Of a stretch of DNA of 64,000 nucleotides, positions 9,431 to 21,002 are shown piece after piece. Numbering within the stretch: position 1 is the stretch's first letter; each line of letters starts with the position of its first letter. The DNA is from Quillaja saponaria (taxonomy: Eukaryota > Streptophyta > Magnoliopsida > Fabales > Quillajaceae). The notes beneath the pieces are model-generated. The model saw only the letters and a list, made by a program, of their open reading frames with translations, was not told the DNA's origin and searched no databases. The stretch is taken from positions 17,050,001 to 17,114,000 of the forward strand of contig CM055612.1 in NCBI GenBank assembly GCA_029379385.1, in the 5' to 3' direction. A program made the position numbers and the translations under genes.

Positions 9431-9580
9431 AGATTGTAGATTTTATAAAACGCACAGTTTTAATTAACAGGTTGGACGGTTGAGATTTAATAAGAAATTT
9501 GGACGGACAGGATTAGAGAAATTCTTTTTGGTAGAATTCCAACCTAATTCCAGAGGAGATGGATCCGGTATTAAATACCC
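9431..9580 (-). repeat. Right long terminal inverted repeat
   Basis: Inverted partner of 8701-8846, ending in GGATCCGGTATTAAATACCC. Its outer 25 bases differ from the left arm by small indels. Confidence 0.8.
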
Positions 9581-9842
9581 TACAAAAAGAGTTGGGTATT
9601 GTATAACTCACCTAGTATCATTACCAAACAAGATATTACATGATAACTACTTTTACATATATTATCTTGAAAAAATTTGCTATAAGGCCAATGTTTAGAA
9701 AGACACTTTCTTTTATTATCAAATAAACTCTGCCTCTTTTTTTTTTTTTAGTGATAACTACAAAGTTAATCCTAACTATTATGCACTAAGGTGCATTTTT
9801 AAAATGTTCGTACAATTTAATCATAGTTTTGTTGCATAGTTG
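9581..9842. other. Spacer between the Pack-MULE-like element and R copy 2
   Basis: Contains GAGTTGGGTATTGTATAACTC (9590-9610), an outer flank of the long-TIR element, then a stretch (9627-9740) that recurs at 31648-31751 beside CACTA copy 3. It is the natural left flank of R, ending at the site where CACTA copies 1 and 2 join R (near 9842). No gene seen. Confidence 0.5.
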
Positions 9843-12180
9843 ATAGATACTTAATATTAAATCAATTTGTGCATAAAAAAAATAAAATAAAATGAGATAC
9901 TACATTATTTATTTCTTCATTTAGTTCTATAGATTTTATAAAAAAAAAAAAAAAAAAATACAACCCACTAAAGATAAGCTACCCATAAAAAATTACCAAA
10001 TAAGAAGAAGAAGAAGATTATATAGTGCATGTGCATAACTGTAACATGTACACACGTTATTTTACATAGATGAAAAAGTTATTTTTCTTTTATTTTTTTC
10101 AAGCTGTATAGAAATTAGTATAACAATTTTATTTTTATTGTTGGTACATAAGGGAATAACATTAAGTAAGAAACAATACAAAGTCTTGGGAAACTGACTC
10201 CCATGAAATCACTTATAAACATATTAGCACTACGACTAAGAACAATAAAGAACACCTTAATATTTTTGGATGGCATTTTCCATTTTTACTAGTCCATCAG
10301 CAATTCTGCATAACTGTTAGACTCTTTGAAGCAATGCCTAATGTTGGAAGGAGTCCTTCAAGTTACTGCAATCATATATCAAGTTGTTATTGGTTTAACA
10401 AAACCATTGAACAACTCCAAACTAGAGAAGGAGACTTCAATTGTTTTGTTCAATGGTTCATATAGCCATAGCCCTTTGGTCTACAATTGCTTCTTCAATT
10501 ATATGCTTCTAACCCCAATTGAATATGAAAAAGGATACTGATCAAATAAGGTAATTCAAGCCCAGAACAATGGGTAAAAAATAAAAAATAAAAAATAATC
10601 ATTGAAAAATGGAAAGACTCCCTCCTAGATAAAAATAAATAAATTTAGAAAGAGAAGTATTTCTCTAAAAGAAATGGAAACAAATGCATAATAGAAGGAA
10701 AGTTTCCCTCATAAATTAAAGAAAATAGAAATCAAGTCTTTCTCAAAATAAAAGAAAACTTATAATGCATAAAAGAAAAGGAAAGTCATAGGCCCATTAC
10801 AGGAATTAGGAAATTAACTAAATATTAATTATGCAAATTGGATGCTAAAAGGAAAGTAACTGATGTATTTCATCATTCAAGTTCAACGGTTCATATTACA
10901 TCTAGACCATATGCCCTAGCCAATATATAACTCACAAACACACTTAATATAGATATGCATATTTAGGTTAACTGTTATTAGAGTTTTTGATTTGGTTTTA
11001 AGCCAAATTCGGGGCTCTATGCTCTCCAAATCTAGAAGGAGGTGATGGTAGTACTCAGCTGCAAGTTCATGAAAAACTCTGATGGGTTACCTTTATCTAT
11101 TTGGTATTGGATTGAAGAGAGTTTCGATTGTGGCTCTGAGGCTATGAATATCTCTCACTCTTTTTTTTATTTTTTATTTTTGGATTATTGAAGAACTCTG
11201 CAGGTATATATAACACTCTCAATTTCTCTTTAGTTTCTATTTAGATTGAGTACCCTGCTACGTACAAATTATGTTTTAACACATTATTAATTAATTTCTT
11301 ACATTAGGAGACAAGAAAATTATTAATTTCTTATGTTAATATTGGCACATATGTACTCTTTTCAATTGAAGATCAATAGTTTTTATTTTTTATTTTTTTG
11401 GTGTTTGATTAAAAGCTGCCGATCGAACCCACAACTAGGAGGTGAGGAATAATTGATTTCTTTCAATTGTAGATAAAAAAAGCTTTAATTTATTGTGCTC
11501 ATAGGAGATACATAAGTTATTACTAGTATTAGTATTGGTCTTTTATATTCTCTTATATAAAATTTTTACAAATTTTTATATGCAAATCATCAAAACATAA
11601 AAGTATTTAGCCTTATTAATAATCCACCTAGTTGGAATACAAAGATGAAATATACACATTAAAACATTAAAACACAATTTATGTCAATTTTTTAAAAATT
11701 AAAAAAAAAATATTGATTTACATGTTAAGTTTTAATTGTGGTTTAACCAATGATATCATATAAATATTTAATTTAATTTTTATAAATGTTAAACATAATA
11801 TAATTTTGCCTACATGAATTAATTTACTAATATATATTACCATCTTAGGAAAATAAATTAATAATTTAAATTTATTTAATATAGTCACCCTTACAAAATT
11901 TTCAATTTAATCTTCATAATATTAAATATAATATAATTATACCGACATTAATTAAATTACTAAAATATTGATATTATATATTAACAACCTAGGAAAATAA
12001 AAATAAAAATTGGAAATTTATTTAATACAGTCACACCTAGAAAATGTTTAATTTAATATTTATAATATAATTATTTCTTCATTAATAAGATTATTAATAT
12101 ATTGATATTATATATTAACAACTTTTGAAATAAAATTAATAATTTAAAATTCATTTAATATAGTCACATTTACAAAATAT
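9843..12180 (+). repeat. Dispersed repeat R, copy 2, the longest copy
   Basis: Same order of landmarks as copy 1: GTGCATAAAAAAAATAAAAT near 9866, the TATA-like site near 10921, GGTTAACTGTTATTAGAGTT near 10965 and the splice-donor-like GCAGGTATATATAACAC near 11202. Beyond the end of copy 1 it continues into AT-rich direct repeats (11840-12170), where TATATTAACAACCTAGGAAAATAAA-like units recur three or four times. No coding frame. This copy keeps the uninterrupted left flank, so it works as the empty-site reference for the CACTA junctions. Confidence 0.68.
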
Positions 12181-13371
12181 TGTATATTAATTAGTGTGTT
12201 TTAGTGATACATCACACGTTTTGGGGTTTTAATTGATTTTTTAACCATATTTAAATGCATATTAGTATGTCCTATCAAAATATTGAAAACCCAATTCAAT
12301 TTTAATTTTTTTAGACTTTTGAAAAGAAAAAAAAAAGAAAAGAAAAGAAAAGAAAAGAAATCCAAACTAACCAAATCTGTCCTGGTCGTCCAACTTACAC
12401 ATTTCAATCAACAAAATATATTTATGGTTCAAATTAGTGTTTCTCTACCATCCAAATAACAGTCTAACTGTTCGAGTCGATTAGATTTTTTAAAACACCA
12501 ATTTATTTTTGTGAAATGCAAATTTGGTATCAACCCATGTAACTAATCTCCACTATTTATTTTATTTCATTAATAATTACAATTTTATAAACATAACTAT
12601 ATATTTCATGACTAAAAATGGACAATGAAAATAACAAAAAAAACATATTATTAAATTACTTGTTATGGCTCTCTTACTTGCTTCATATATATCTTTGCTA
12701 GAGTTTTGGTATATGTAATTGAGATTTAAGGTCTCTTTTGCATATTAGTGGTGTTTTTTTTTTTTCAATACCATTAAAATTCTCGTTAACATATGTACAA
12801 TTATAATTAGATTTTCTCTTGAAAACACTTTTATCGATAAACTCAAAATGAAATAAATGGATTTCTAGTTTCTTCAACCATCTTGTTTCTAATTTTATAT
12901 TGCCAAATAAAATTCAAACTTTTTTAACTTAATGATATCAATACATTTTTCTTAAACTACAAATAAATTTCTCTTTCTCTATAGGATTTTTTTTTAATGA
13001 TATCTTAGAGATACATGTTAAGGTTTAATGGTTGAAAATTAAATTTAAAAAAAAAAATAGTAATCCATTAATTACTTAGCACATAATCATCATCGAGATA
13101 ATAGATGATTAAAAAAAAAATACATATGCACTTTAACAAATAATAGTGTTCAACTAAACAAGATGATTGGGTTTTCGATAAAATTTTCTCAACCTAACCA
13201 ATTTGATTTAATTAAAATTTTATTCAATTTTTGAAGTCAAATGATCTGTGATGATATAAAATTGTACCTAATTAAAAACTAAGTTAGTCATGATTGCTTA
13301 TTTCATTAATTGGGTCTTATCCCACAATGGGCCAATAATTATTTAAAACAAAAATTGATATTCATGATCTA
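12181..13371. other. AT-rich stretch without recognisable features
   Basis: About 1.2 kb of AT-rich sequence with poly-A and poly-T runs and no homology to other parts of the window that I can see. It ends abruptly at 13371, where CACTA copy 2 begins without its TIR. Confidence 0.5.
12324..12360. repeat. (AAAAG)n microsatellite
   Basis: Runs of GAAAA units, about five in the clean part, on an A-rich background. Confidence 0.8.
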
Positions 13372-14265
13372 GCTACTTTTATACCTTCCTATTCTTCATC
13401 TTCTTCAATTTTAATTGCACAGAGAGTTCGGGGAGTTTTCATGGCTTCTCCTGCTGGATCAAACTCTATGGCTTTCAAATCCTCTGAAATTTCAAGTATC
13501 AATCACATGAAAGTGGATCAGTTTTGACAATGGTTTCATGCTTGTTGAGTCGAATCGAGTCAGCTCCATTCTCTTTTGGTCTTCAGTGCATACCAAAGAG
13601 TTCATTTGGCTCGATTGGTATGTAGATCCTTGCATTGCATTGGATTTCTTTTCCTGTTTTTCGCACCTTACAAGTTGTGAATTTTCACTGTTTACAGTAG
13701 TTGAAAGCTAGAAGAGTATCAAAATATTGTTGAGCTAACATTGACTTATTACCCATATTGAAACCTAAAAGAAAAGAAAAAAGGATCTCTAGTTGTTTTG
13801 TGATGAAAAATTCGAATTTAGGATTTGGGAGACAAATTCTTCATTTTTGTATGGTGCTTTTTCAGAAATTCTATTTTTTTTTTATATATTTCATACTACA
13901 TGAAGAAGATTGGTCACTACTACTAATAATCAGGTATGTAAAGCATCTATTTTTGTTTTACGATAGCCATAATAGTAGCATTTGTATGTCTTTGATGTTC
14001 TTCTAACATGGGTGCTTTGTATTGATTTTTGTAGAACAGGCTGGATGGTTGTTTATTAGAGCACTAAGAAGAGAGCAAGCCGGCCTAACTGTCTTATACC
14101 AAGGCTAAGCTCTTATAGTTATTCTCATATTAAATTCTTTGGGTTTGTATCAATTTTATTTTACTGCATTTTAGAAAGATAATAAAATATCTATTGGTAT
14201 TTTACCTTTGTGGTGTGACAAATACTAGCTTGTTTTTAGAGATTGATTGGAGATAAGTGATAATT

Positions 14266-14640
14266 TTACTGCGACGGTACTTATTAGTCTTAAATAAACC
14301 TGTCGTAGATAAATTATCTACTATGGGCAAGTAGTTATCTAAGACGGGATACACCGTCTCGAGTAATAAACACCAAAAATTTCAAATTTGATATTTTTAT
14401 TATTTTCTGAGATGGTACTACACTTATCTACGATGGGATACAATCATCTTAGATATTGTTAGTAATAAGTTTTAACTTTTGTTTTTTATCAAAGACTGGT
14501 CAATATTATCTACGACGGAATTTTACCCGTCCTAGATATTAATTATTTTTCACATCATATCACATATCCACGACGGACTTTTTTTAATTTTTCCCATCTT
14601 AGATATCTTTTTTCCCATCTTAGATTTTTCCCCAATATTA
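14266..14640. repeat. 5' subterminal repeat block of CACTA copy 2
   Basis: Repeated CTACGACGG, CTAAGACGG, GTCGTAGAT and CATCTTAGAT motifs in both orientations, the same family as at 6290-6681 and 22088-22449. AAATAAACCTGTCGTAGAT (14312-14330) also occurs just inside the left TIR of copy 3. It lies ~1.4 kb inside the element as defined by copy 1, which may mean a second CACTA left end is nested here. Confidence 0.7.
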
Positions 14641-15002
14641 AAATAACAAAACCGAACACAAATTTCAGACAATCCTTCTTGTGTCTTCAAGGCCTAAGAA
14701 TGCGCGTCCGATGCAACTGAGTATTTCTGATGATTCATTCAACCTTGCTAAGAATGAGATTTTTGTTGAATTGATTTTTCTCTTAACCCTAACTGTCTAA
14801 TTCTCTTAATTTCAATTTCTCCTCGCCCTGTTTGTCACTGCTCCTCTGTTTACCAGCCCATATTATCACTACTCAGTTTCTGGTGAGACTTTCTCTCTTA
14901 CTGTCTCTTTCTTTCTTTCTCTCCCTGTCTCCCTCTTCCTTTCTCAATTTATCTTTGTCTCTTATTGCTAAAACTTTTTTCATTTTTAATTGATTCTGTT
15001 TG

Positions 15003-15115
15003 CAAATGGATTTGCTTAAGAAATCTCATGAAATCTCTGTACTATGTGATGCTCAGGTAGCTTTGATTGTATACTCTACCAAAGAATTTTTTTTGGAGTA
15101 TTCCATGGATTCCAG
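15003..15115 (+). pseudogene. MADS-box gene fragment (AP1/FUL-like half of a MADS domain) inside CACTA copy 2
   Basis: The frame reads [19 protein letters not shown] followed by IVYSTKEFFLEYSMDS, which matches the second half of a plant type II MADS domain (pattern [25 protein letters not shown]...EYSTDS) at about 30 of 38 positions by eye. MADS proteins are DNA-binding transcription factors; the surviving part covers the end of helix 1 and the beta strands. The DNA-contacting N-terminal half is missing and no start codon precedes it. A donor-like AG/GT at 15115-15116 sits where the first MADS exon normally ends. A CT-rich, 5'-UTR-like stretch lies upstream (14890-14950). It is a captured or overrun fragment, not a functional gene. 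Nearest clade by these residues is AP1/FUL/SQUA, unconfirmed. Confidence 0.7.
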
Positions 15116-17560
15116 GTTCATATATATTACTGTCTCTTCTTCTTTATATGAAAAGTTTAATTTCTATAAATTATTTATCTGTTCTTCTTGTAGCTAGATA
15201 GAAAATATTGGTTTTTTATTTTTCATATTTCTGATTTATATTTTTGTCATTTGGGTATTGTTCTTCTTGATTTTGTTAATACCTTTCACTTATAGTAGAG
15301 TGAAATATATCATGGAAATGTATTGCTCATAGGGAATTAGAAAGCCCCGAAATATACAGCCAATTGTAAGTGGCATTAGTGTCACCTATCCTGTTGTTGC
15401 TATTAATGCAAGCAGAATATGTAGTACGCAAGCCTTGTGTTAAACTTTCACACTCAAATTTTTTTCTAAGCTCACTGTCAATGGGTAGTCTTGTTGCTAC
15501 TCATTCCCTTCATTTACGTCTCAAGCTCGCTAAAGAGTACACAGGAATCTTAAGCACTATATTCGGAATTATGCATCTCTCTTCATCCTTTTCTTTGTCT
15601 GCACTCTGTATGATCTCTCATTCCTCTTTAGTGATAAGAATTTTTTGTCTATGATATTATGGGAATTACTTTATGCTATGTTCATCTGAAACAAGAGGAC
15701 CTAATTCATAGAAGTTTCATTTTTAGGCTTCAAATATTTCAAGTTTCTTTTTTCTACTTTAAGTTACTTTCAATTCCAAAATTGACTTGTTTATCATAGT
15801 AACTAAGCATGTTGCATCCATGTTAGGCTGATTGTTCTGTTCATTATACCTATATTTTTCTTAGGTTCTAAAGCATGATGAATGTGATGGTTGATGTTAT
15901 TTGTTATATAATATGGAAACTCCAAATTTTGTGTTTACGTGGAATTGGTAGTGCTATATTAATTTCTTTCTTTTTTCTTTTTGTGATTTTTGTCTATTTC
16001 TATATGTGTGATTTTATAGAATTAAATATTTCCTATGAGATTTCATCAATACAAGTACAAGAAGAAACAATAATACTTACTGGAATAATAAGACCTAGTA
16101 TTATTATTATTATGCTATATTGGTGTTCACGTATATGTGATGTACTTATAATATAATAAGGTAATAGTAACTCTCAAATATTCAAAGTTAACATCTTAGG
16201 AGTGAGAGTATAGTAACTAAGCATGGTATCACAGTTAAGACTTTTATTCTACCCTTAAGTCGTGGGTTTGATTTTCGATTTCCCATCAAACTAAAAATAT
16301 TAAATTAACATCTCATTAAAAATTTAAATTTATAAAATAATATATTTTTAATCATTTATCTATTCTAACAACATTTCAAATATATATATATCTATATAAT
16401 CAACTCTTCTAAAAAAAACTCTAATTAAACATCAATTTTTTTTTTTTTATATAACACCTATCTAGTATCTACTTTGTATGAGTGCCAATAAGATCCCATC
16501 TTATTTGTCTTCATGCATAATTACACTAAATGACTGAAGTAACTTTTTCTTTAGACTAACTAATATTAAAAACTGGTAACAAGTCGTCGTCCTTCTTTGA
16601 TGTAGGCAAATTTTAGTTTTTTATGCACACAGATTAGAGAAAGAGTATTCTTTTGGTCTTAAGCATATGTCCTACTCATACTCATTTTGCTAAACCATTA
16701 CTTCATAAATACTTTCTATAGATAATTAGATATTGTGCAATAGTAACAAAATTATATGAAAAGAAAATTTTAATTACAGAGTATTAACTGCATGATTCAT
16801 CAAATTTAAGAATCCTGTATTTTCCAAACTCTATGAACAAAAGGGTGTATAGCAAAAGCCACTTGAGGCTTTTTTATTTCATTTTTTCAAAATATTAATA
16901 AGACCCTTTTTGAAAAGTTGCCCTTGCCCATCCTCAGTTGAACATGGGGAACATAAATAATTATGTGTCAATATCATTAATCATTAGATTAAGACCCCAC
17001 ACTTTGGTGACTTTTTTAGCAATGCAATGCTATGATTTTATATAAAGTCATAAAGTCTTAAAAGGTAGCCCTAACATTATTTTTTATTTTTAATTTGTAG
17101 GAAATAAAGTTACTGATACTCATATGACATTGGAATACCTAAACTGTTTTTTGTCATTGCCCAATTATTTTTTTTGAAATTTTTTTTTTTTAACCCAAAC
17201 TTTACTAGGACTTGGGACAGGCCTTTAGATTTTCTTAATTTTCAAGAAAAAACAAAGGCTAGAGTATATTCTTACTTTGTGATAGAATTTTAAGTAAATA
17301 CTCTCTATGTATATGATTTGTGTTGCCAATGATGTTAGGTTTTCGTTTTTTTTATGGGTTATAAGCATTGATGCTTAACAGTGTGTTGTACCTATTTATA
17401 GCTCTACACTCAATTTTGTTTGTTCTTCTTCATATGATGTTTATGATTAAGAGCTTAATGTTCTTTTCTACAAAGAATTCATGGCTACTTTAGTTGTTTG
17501 CTATCTAGGAATTAATGTAGGACTACAGCTTTCAACTTTAGTACTAACCATTAGTAGAAG
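15116..17560. other. Region between the MADS fragment and TNP2, no gene recognised
   Basis: Mostly AT-rich. One part (about 15290-15640) is more balanced in composition and has open frames on both strands (forward 15370-15654; the complement reads pieces such as LTQGLRTTYSACINSN), which could be further captured coding sequence, but no family is recognised. The rest looks like intron or untranslated sequence leading to the acceptor CGTGCAG just before the TNP2 start at 17633. Confidence 0.4.
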
Positions 17561-17632
17561 TTGGGAATCTCATCATTGGTAGCTAGCGTTCTCCTTTTTG
17601 GTGGTCAAATCTTGCCATTAACGTGCAGAAAC

Positions 17633-20222
17633 ATGGATCTTGATCGTAGTTGGATGGATCACCCAAGAGTTGTTCGTGGGACGTTGACAGTTAAATTTAA
17701 GTCTAGAGTTGAAGCTTTTCTCGACTTTGCATTTCGTCATCCAACATGTGTCTATTTTGGAAAAATTAGATGTCCTTGCTTGGTTTGTTATCATACAAAA
17801 TTTCTAGATCGAGATGATGTTACTGTTCACTTATACAAAAAGGACTTTGTTAAGAATTACAAGAACTGGACCTTTCTTGGCGAGGGTTAGATTGATCAAC
17901 CTTTTATAGATGATGTAATATTTGATAATTTTGGAGAAATTATTCAGATGGAAGACATGGTAATGGATGTTGCTGGGCCATATTTCAATTTTTTTTAAAG
18001 AAGATCCAAATCTTGATATTGTCAAGTTTATAAAAAATTTATCAGATGCAAATGAGCCATTGTAGGAGGGTTGCAAGACATACAGTAAGCTATTTGCAGT
18101 CACACAACTTTTGAATTGTAAATTTGAATTCAATTTGTCTGAGAGTTGTTATTATCAGTTTATGACAACATTTAAATTTATGTTGCTAGATAGGAATAAA
18201 TTGCCACTAAACGTTTATGAAGTGAAGAAGGTAATTAAAGTTTTAGATCTCGGGTATGAAAAGAAAGATGCATGTCCAAATGACTGTTTATTGTACTACG
18301 GCGATGACAAATCTAAGACAGAATGTTATATTTGTGGTTGTCTCGGGTATAAACCAAAACAAAATAAAAATCAGTCTAATGTACTTGAAAAAGTGGCATG
18401 TTATCTACTAATAATACCAAGACTTCAAAGACTTTATATGGTAGAAAGCACCGCTAGACATATAAGATGGCATAACTTCGGCATTCATGAAAGAGAAAAC
18501 ATGATTGTCCATCCGTCAAATGCAGAAGCTTGGAAACACTTTGACAATACTTTCCTAAGTTTGCAGAAGAATTCAGGAATATTCATTCGGGTCTATCCTC
18601 TGATGGTTTCACTCCATTTGGTAATTCATCATCTCCTTATTCTTGCTGGCCAGATTTCGTTACACCATATAACATGCCACCAGGATTATGCATGAAGGAG
18701 CAATATTTATTCTTGACATTAATAATTCATGGTCCATTTCATCCTGGTAAGAATATAAACATTTATTTAAGGCCATTGGTTGATGACATGAAGAAGTTAT
18801 GGGTGAATGGTGTGACAACTTATGACGCATCACTTAAGCAAAATTTTATTATGAAAGCTACATTGTTATGGATGATTAATGACTTTCCCGTATATGCAAT
18901 GCTTTTTGGGTGGAGTACACATGGTAAGTTAGCCTATCCTTATTGTATGGAGAATACTAATTCATTCTAACTTAAACACGGTCAGAAGCCATCTAGTTTG
19001 ATTGTCACTGTCAGCTCTTACCACTTGATCATCCATTCAGAAAACAAAAGAATGCTTTCAAAAAGAACAAAGTAGAATTTGATTCACCATTATAATGGTT
19101 ATCTGGGAAAGAGGTGCTCGAAAGAGTGAGTTCTTTCAAACAAGTTAAATTCGGTAAAGGGTATAAAGAGATTGATGGGTTCAAGAATACTCATAATTAG
19201 ATAAAGAAGTCTATATTTTGGGAATTGGATTATTGGCCTACAAATCTTAATCGACATAATCTAGATTTAATACATTTTGAAAAAAATGTTTTTGATAATG
19301 TATTTAATACTGTTATGGACTTCAAGGGCAAATTAAAAGATAATCTCAAAGCACGTACTGATTTAGGGATTTTGTGCAAGCATCGAGACTTAGAAATTAT
19401 TGTAGGGGCTAATGGAAAACAGAAAGTAAATAAAGCTGCATATACTAATAAGAAAGAGAAAAAATTGGTTTGCTGATGGGTTAAAAATTCAAAGTTTCCT
19501 AATGGGTATGCTTCCAATTTGTCTCGATGCGTGAAGGTTAATGAATACAAGTTATATGGTATGAAAAGTCACGATTGTCATGGTTTTATGGAGAGATTGA
19601 TACTTATGGCATTTTGAGACTTTGTAAAAGATTGTATTTGGGATGCTTTGACAGAACTCAGCACTTTTTTCAAGGATATATTTGCAGTTGAATTATAGGT
19701 TGGGCACATAGAATTACTTGAGAATAACAATGTGGTCGCCTTATGCAAAATTGAAAAGATATTTGTTGCAGCTTTTTTTGATTCCACAAAACATCTAATC
19801 ATCCATTTGGCCTATGAAGCAAAAGTTGGCGGTCTAGTGCAATACCGGTGGATGTATCTATTTGAGAGGTAACAAATACAACTCAATAAATCTAATATAT
19901 GTTACAAGATATATTAAAGGTGTATTTTATAATCTTTTTAGGTGTATGCATAGACTTAAAAAAAAGGCTTGTAATAAAGCACGGGTCGAAGCTTCTATTG
20001 TCGAAGCATACACTTTAGAGGAGATTTCAAATTTTTGCTGCCACTATTTTACTAGCACCAAGTTGAGACAAGTAGGCCACAACGATGATGGTAGGGATAA
20101 GGAGGAATACCGCCTTTCTATTTTTTGTTATTCAGGAAGAACAATTGGTCGTGCTAATTTTAAAGATCTAGAAGATAATGAATATAAAGCAGCGAAGCTA
20201 TATGTTCTCATGAATTGTGACT
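17633..20222 (+). pseudogene. TNP2-type CACTA transposase, disabled by many stops and frameshifts
   Basis: It would cut and join the element ends. The ATG at 17633 follows an acceptor-like CAG. First comes the Transpos_assoc domain (17633-17890: DRSWMDHPR, FLDFAF, IRCPCLVC, VHLYKKDF). Then the Transposase_21 core: YEVKKVIKVLDLGYEK, ACPNDCLLYY, a zinc pair CYICGCLG, IPRLQRLY, RHIRWHNFG, then after a frame change PPGLCMKEQYLFLTLIIHGP, VTTYDASL, INDFPVYAM and GWSTHGKLAYPYC (18675-18950). Next NLNRHNLDLIHFEKNVFDN (19248-19305) and a DUF4218 region (19500-20050: KIEKIFVAAFFDS, YRWMYLFER, EISNFCCHYF). A 73 bp GT-AG intron (19869-19941) fits the frame exactly. Stops at 17888, 18968, 19474 and others, plus frameshifts near 17990 and 18550, kill it. 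Family call is firm. Confidence 0.9.
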
Positions 20223-20440
20223 AGCTGAGTCCATGTGTGGAGTCAATTTCTAATTACATAATCTTGTCATTGTTGAAGCTATATTCTGATCAGATTATTA
20301 ATTGGAGTATTATTATATTTTTGTTGTACCCAATACGATACAATGCTACGGCAACAGAAATATGGAATTTCTGATCAACAAATTCAAAAATCGCGTGATA
20401 AGAATTTTGCAAATTGGTTTCACGATCTTGTAAGAAGATA

Positions 20441-20816
20441 ATAAACCAGTGCCTATAGTTACAAAATGCTTACAGGAGGACCTAACTAGTTTTGTAACAC
20501 CAATTCTTCCTGATGATGCTAGATCTTCCAAGAATCCTTGTTCGTGATGGTTCATAGGAAGAGGAAGATGATGATGAAGATATAGACAAACTTAGGAAGG
20601 GAAAAAAAAATTAAAAATTAGAAGAATGCCAAAGATTTAGAAGAAGAAAAAGAAAAAGAGGAAGAGGAAGATGAATATGAGGACAATGATGACAATTAAG
20701 AGGAAGAATATCAAGAGGAAGATGATGAAGATGAGGAAGATGAAGATCAATATGAAGATGAAGATAAGGAAGATGAAGAAGAGGAACAAGAAAATGAAGA
20801 AGATGATAATGAATGA
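20441..20816 (+). pseudogene. Acidic C-terminal tail of the TNP2 gene, frame-broken, copy 2
   Basis: Same sequence as 4789-5103 (PIVTKCLQED at the start, Glu/Asp-rich tail at the end), here with small indels that put the tail in a Met/Lys-rich frame, a stop after the first part and a TAA at 20698-20700 in the acidic frame. The acidic frame otherwise ends at TGA 20814-20816. Confidence 0.6.
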
Positions 20817-21002
20817 ATTTATCTCTTTGCTATTAAGCTTGTCTATTTATTTTAATTGGTACCTCATGTATTGATATGATTAATATTATTGTTAGAAAAC
20901 TTGACATTTGATGCATGTCTATATATTATAAATCATATTGTGGTTTAGTTTATTAGAAATTATATGACGTAAGTTTTGACACTTTTTTCAAATAGCGTTG
21001 TT

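Larger units (their letters stand above)
8701..9580. mobile_element. Long-TIR DNA element (Pack-MULE-like) carrying host-gene exons
   Basis: Two ~148 bp inverted repeats (8701-8846 and 9431-9580) are about 95% alike by eye, both starting GGGTATT and sharing TCCTCTGGAATTAGGTTGG. The 584 bp between contain two exons and an intron of a PIN-domain gene and no transposase. Long TIRs around captured genomic sequence with its intron are the hallmark of Pack-MULEs. The expected 9 bp duplication is not visible: left ACTTCAGCT, right TACAAAAAG. The outer sequence on both sides begins GGTGA some 25-36 bases further out, so the true ends may be wider. A foldback element of another superfamily is the alternative. 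Confidence 0.7.

Noticed and set aside
8692..9589. A 9 bp target duplication for the long-TIR element
   Set aside because: The flanks ACTTCAGCT and TACAAAAAG do not match, and shifted pairs gave only partial matches, so none is claimed.
15003..15115. A functional MADS-box gene
   Set aside because: Only half the domain is present, without a start codon, N-terminal DNA-contact region, or K-domain exons downstream.
20671..20874. Met/Lys-rich frame of 67 codons
   Set aside because: It is the acidic TNP2 tail read one frame off after an indel.
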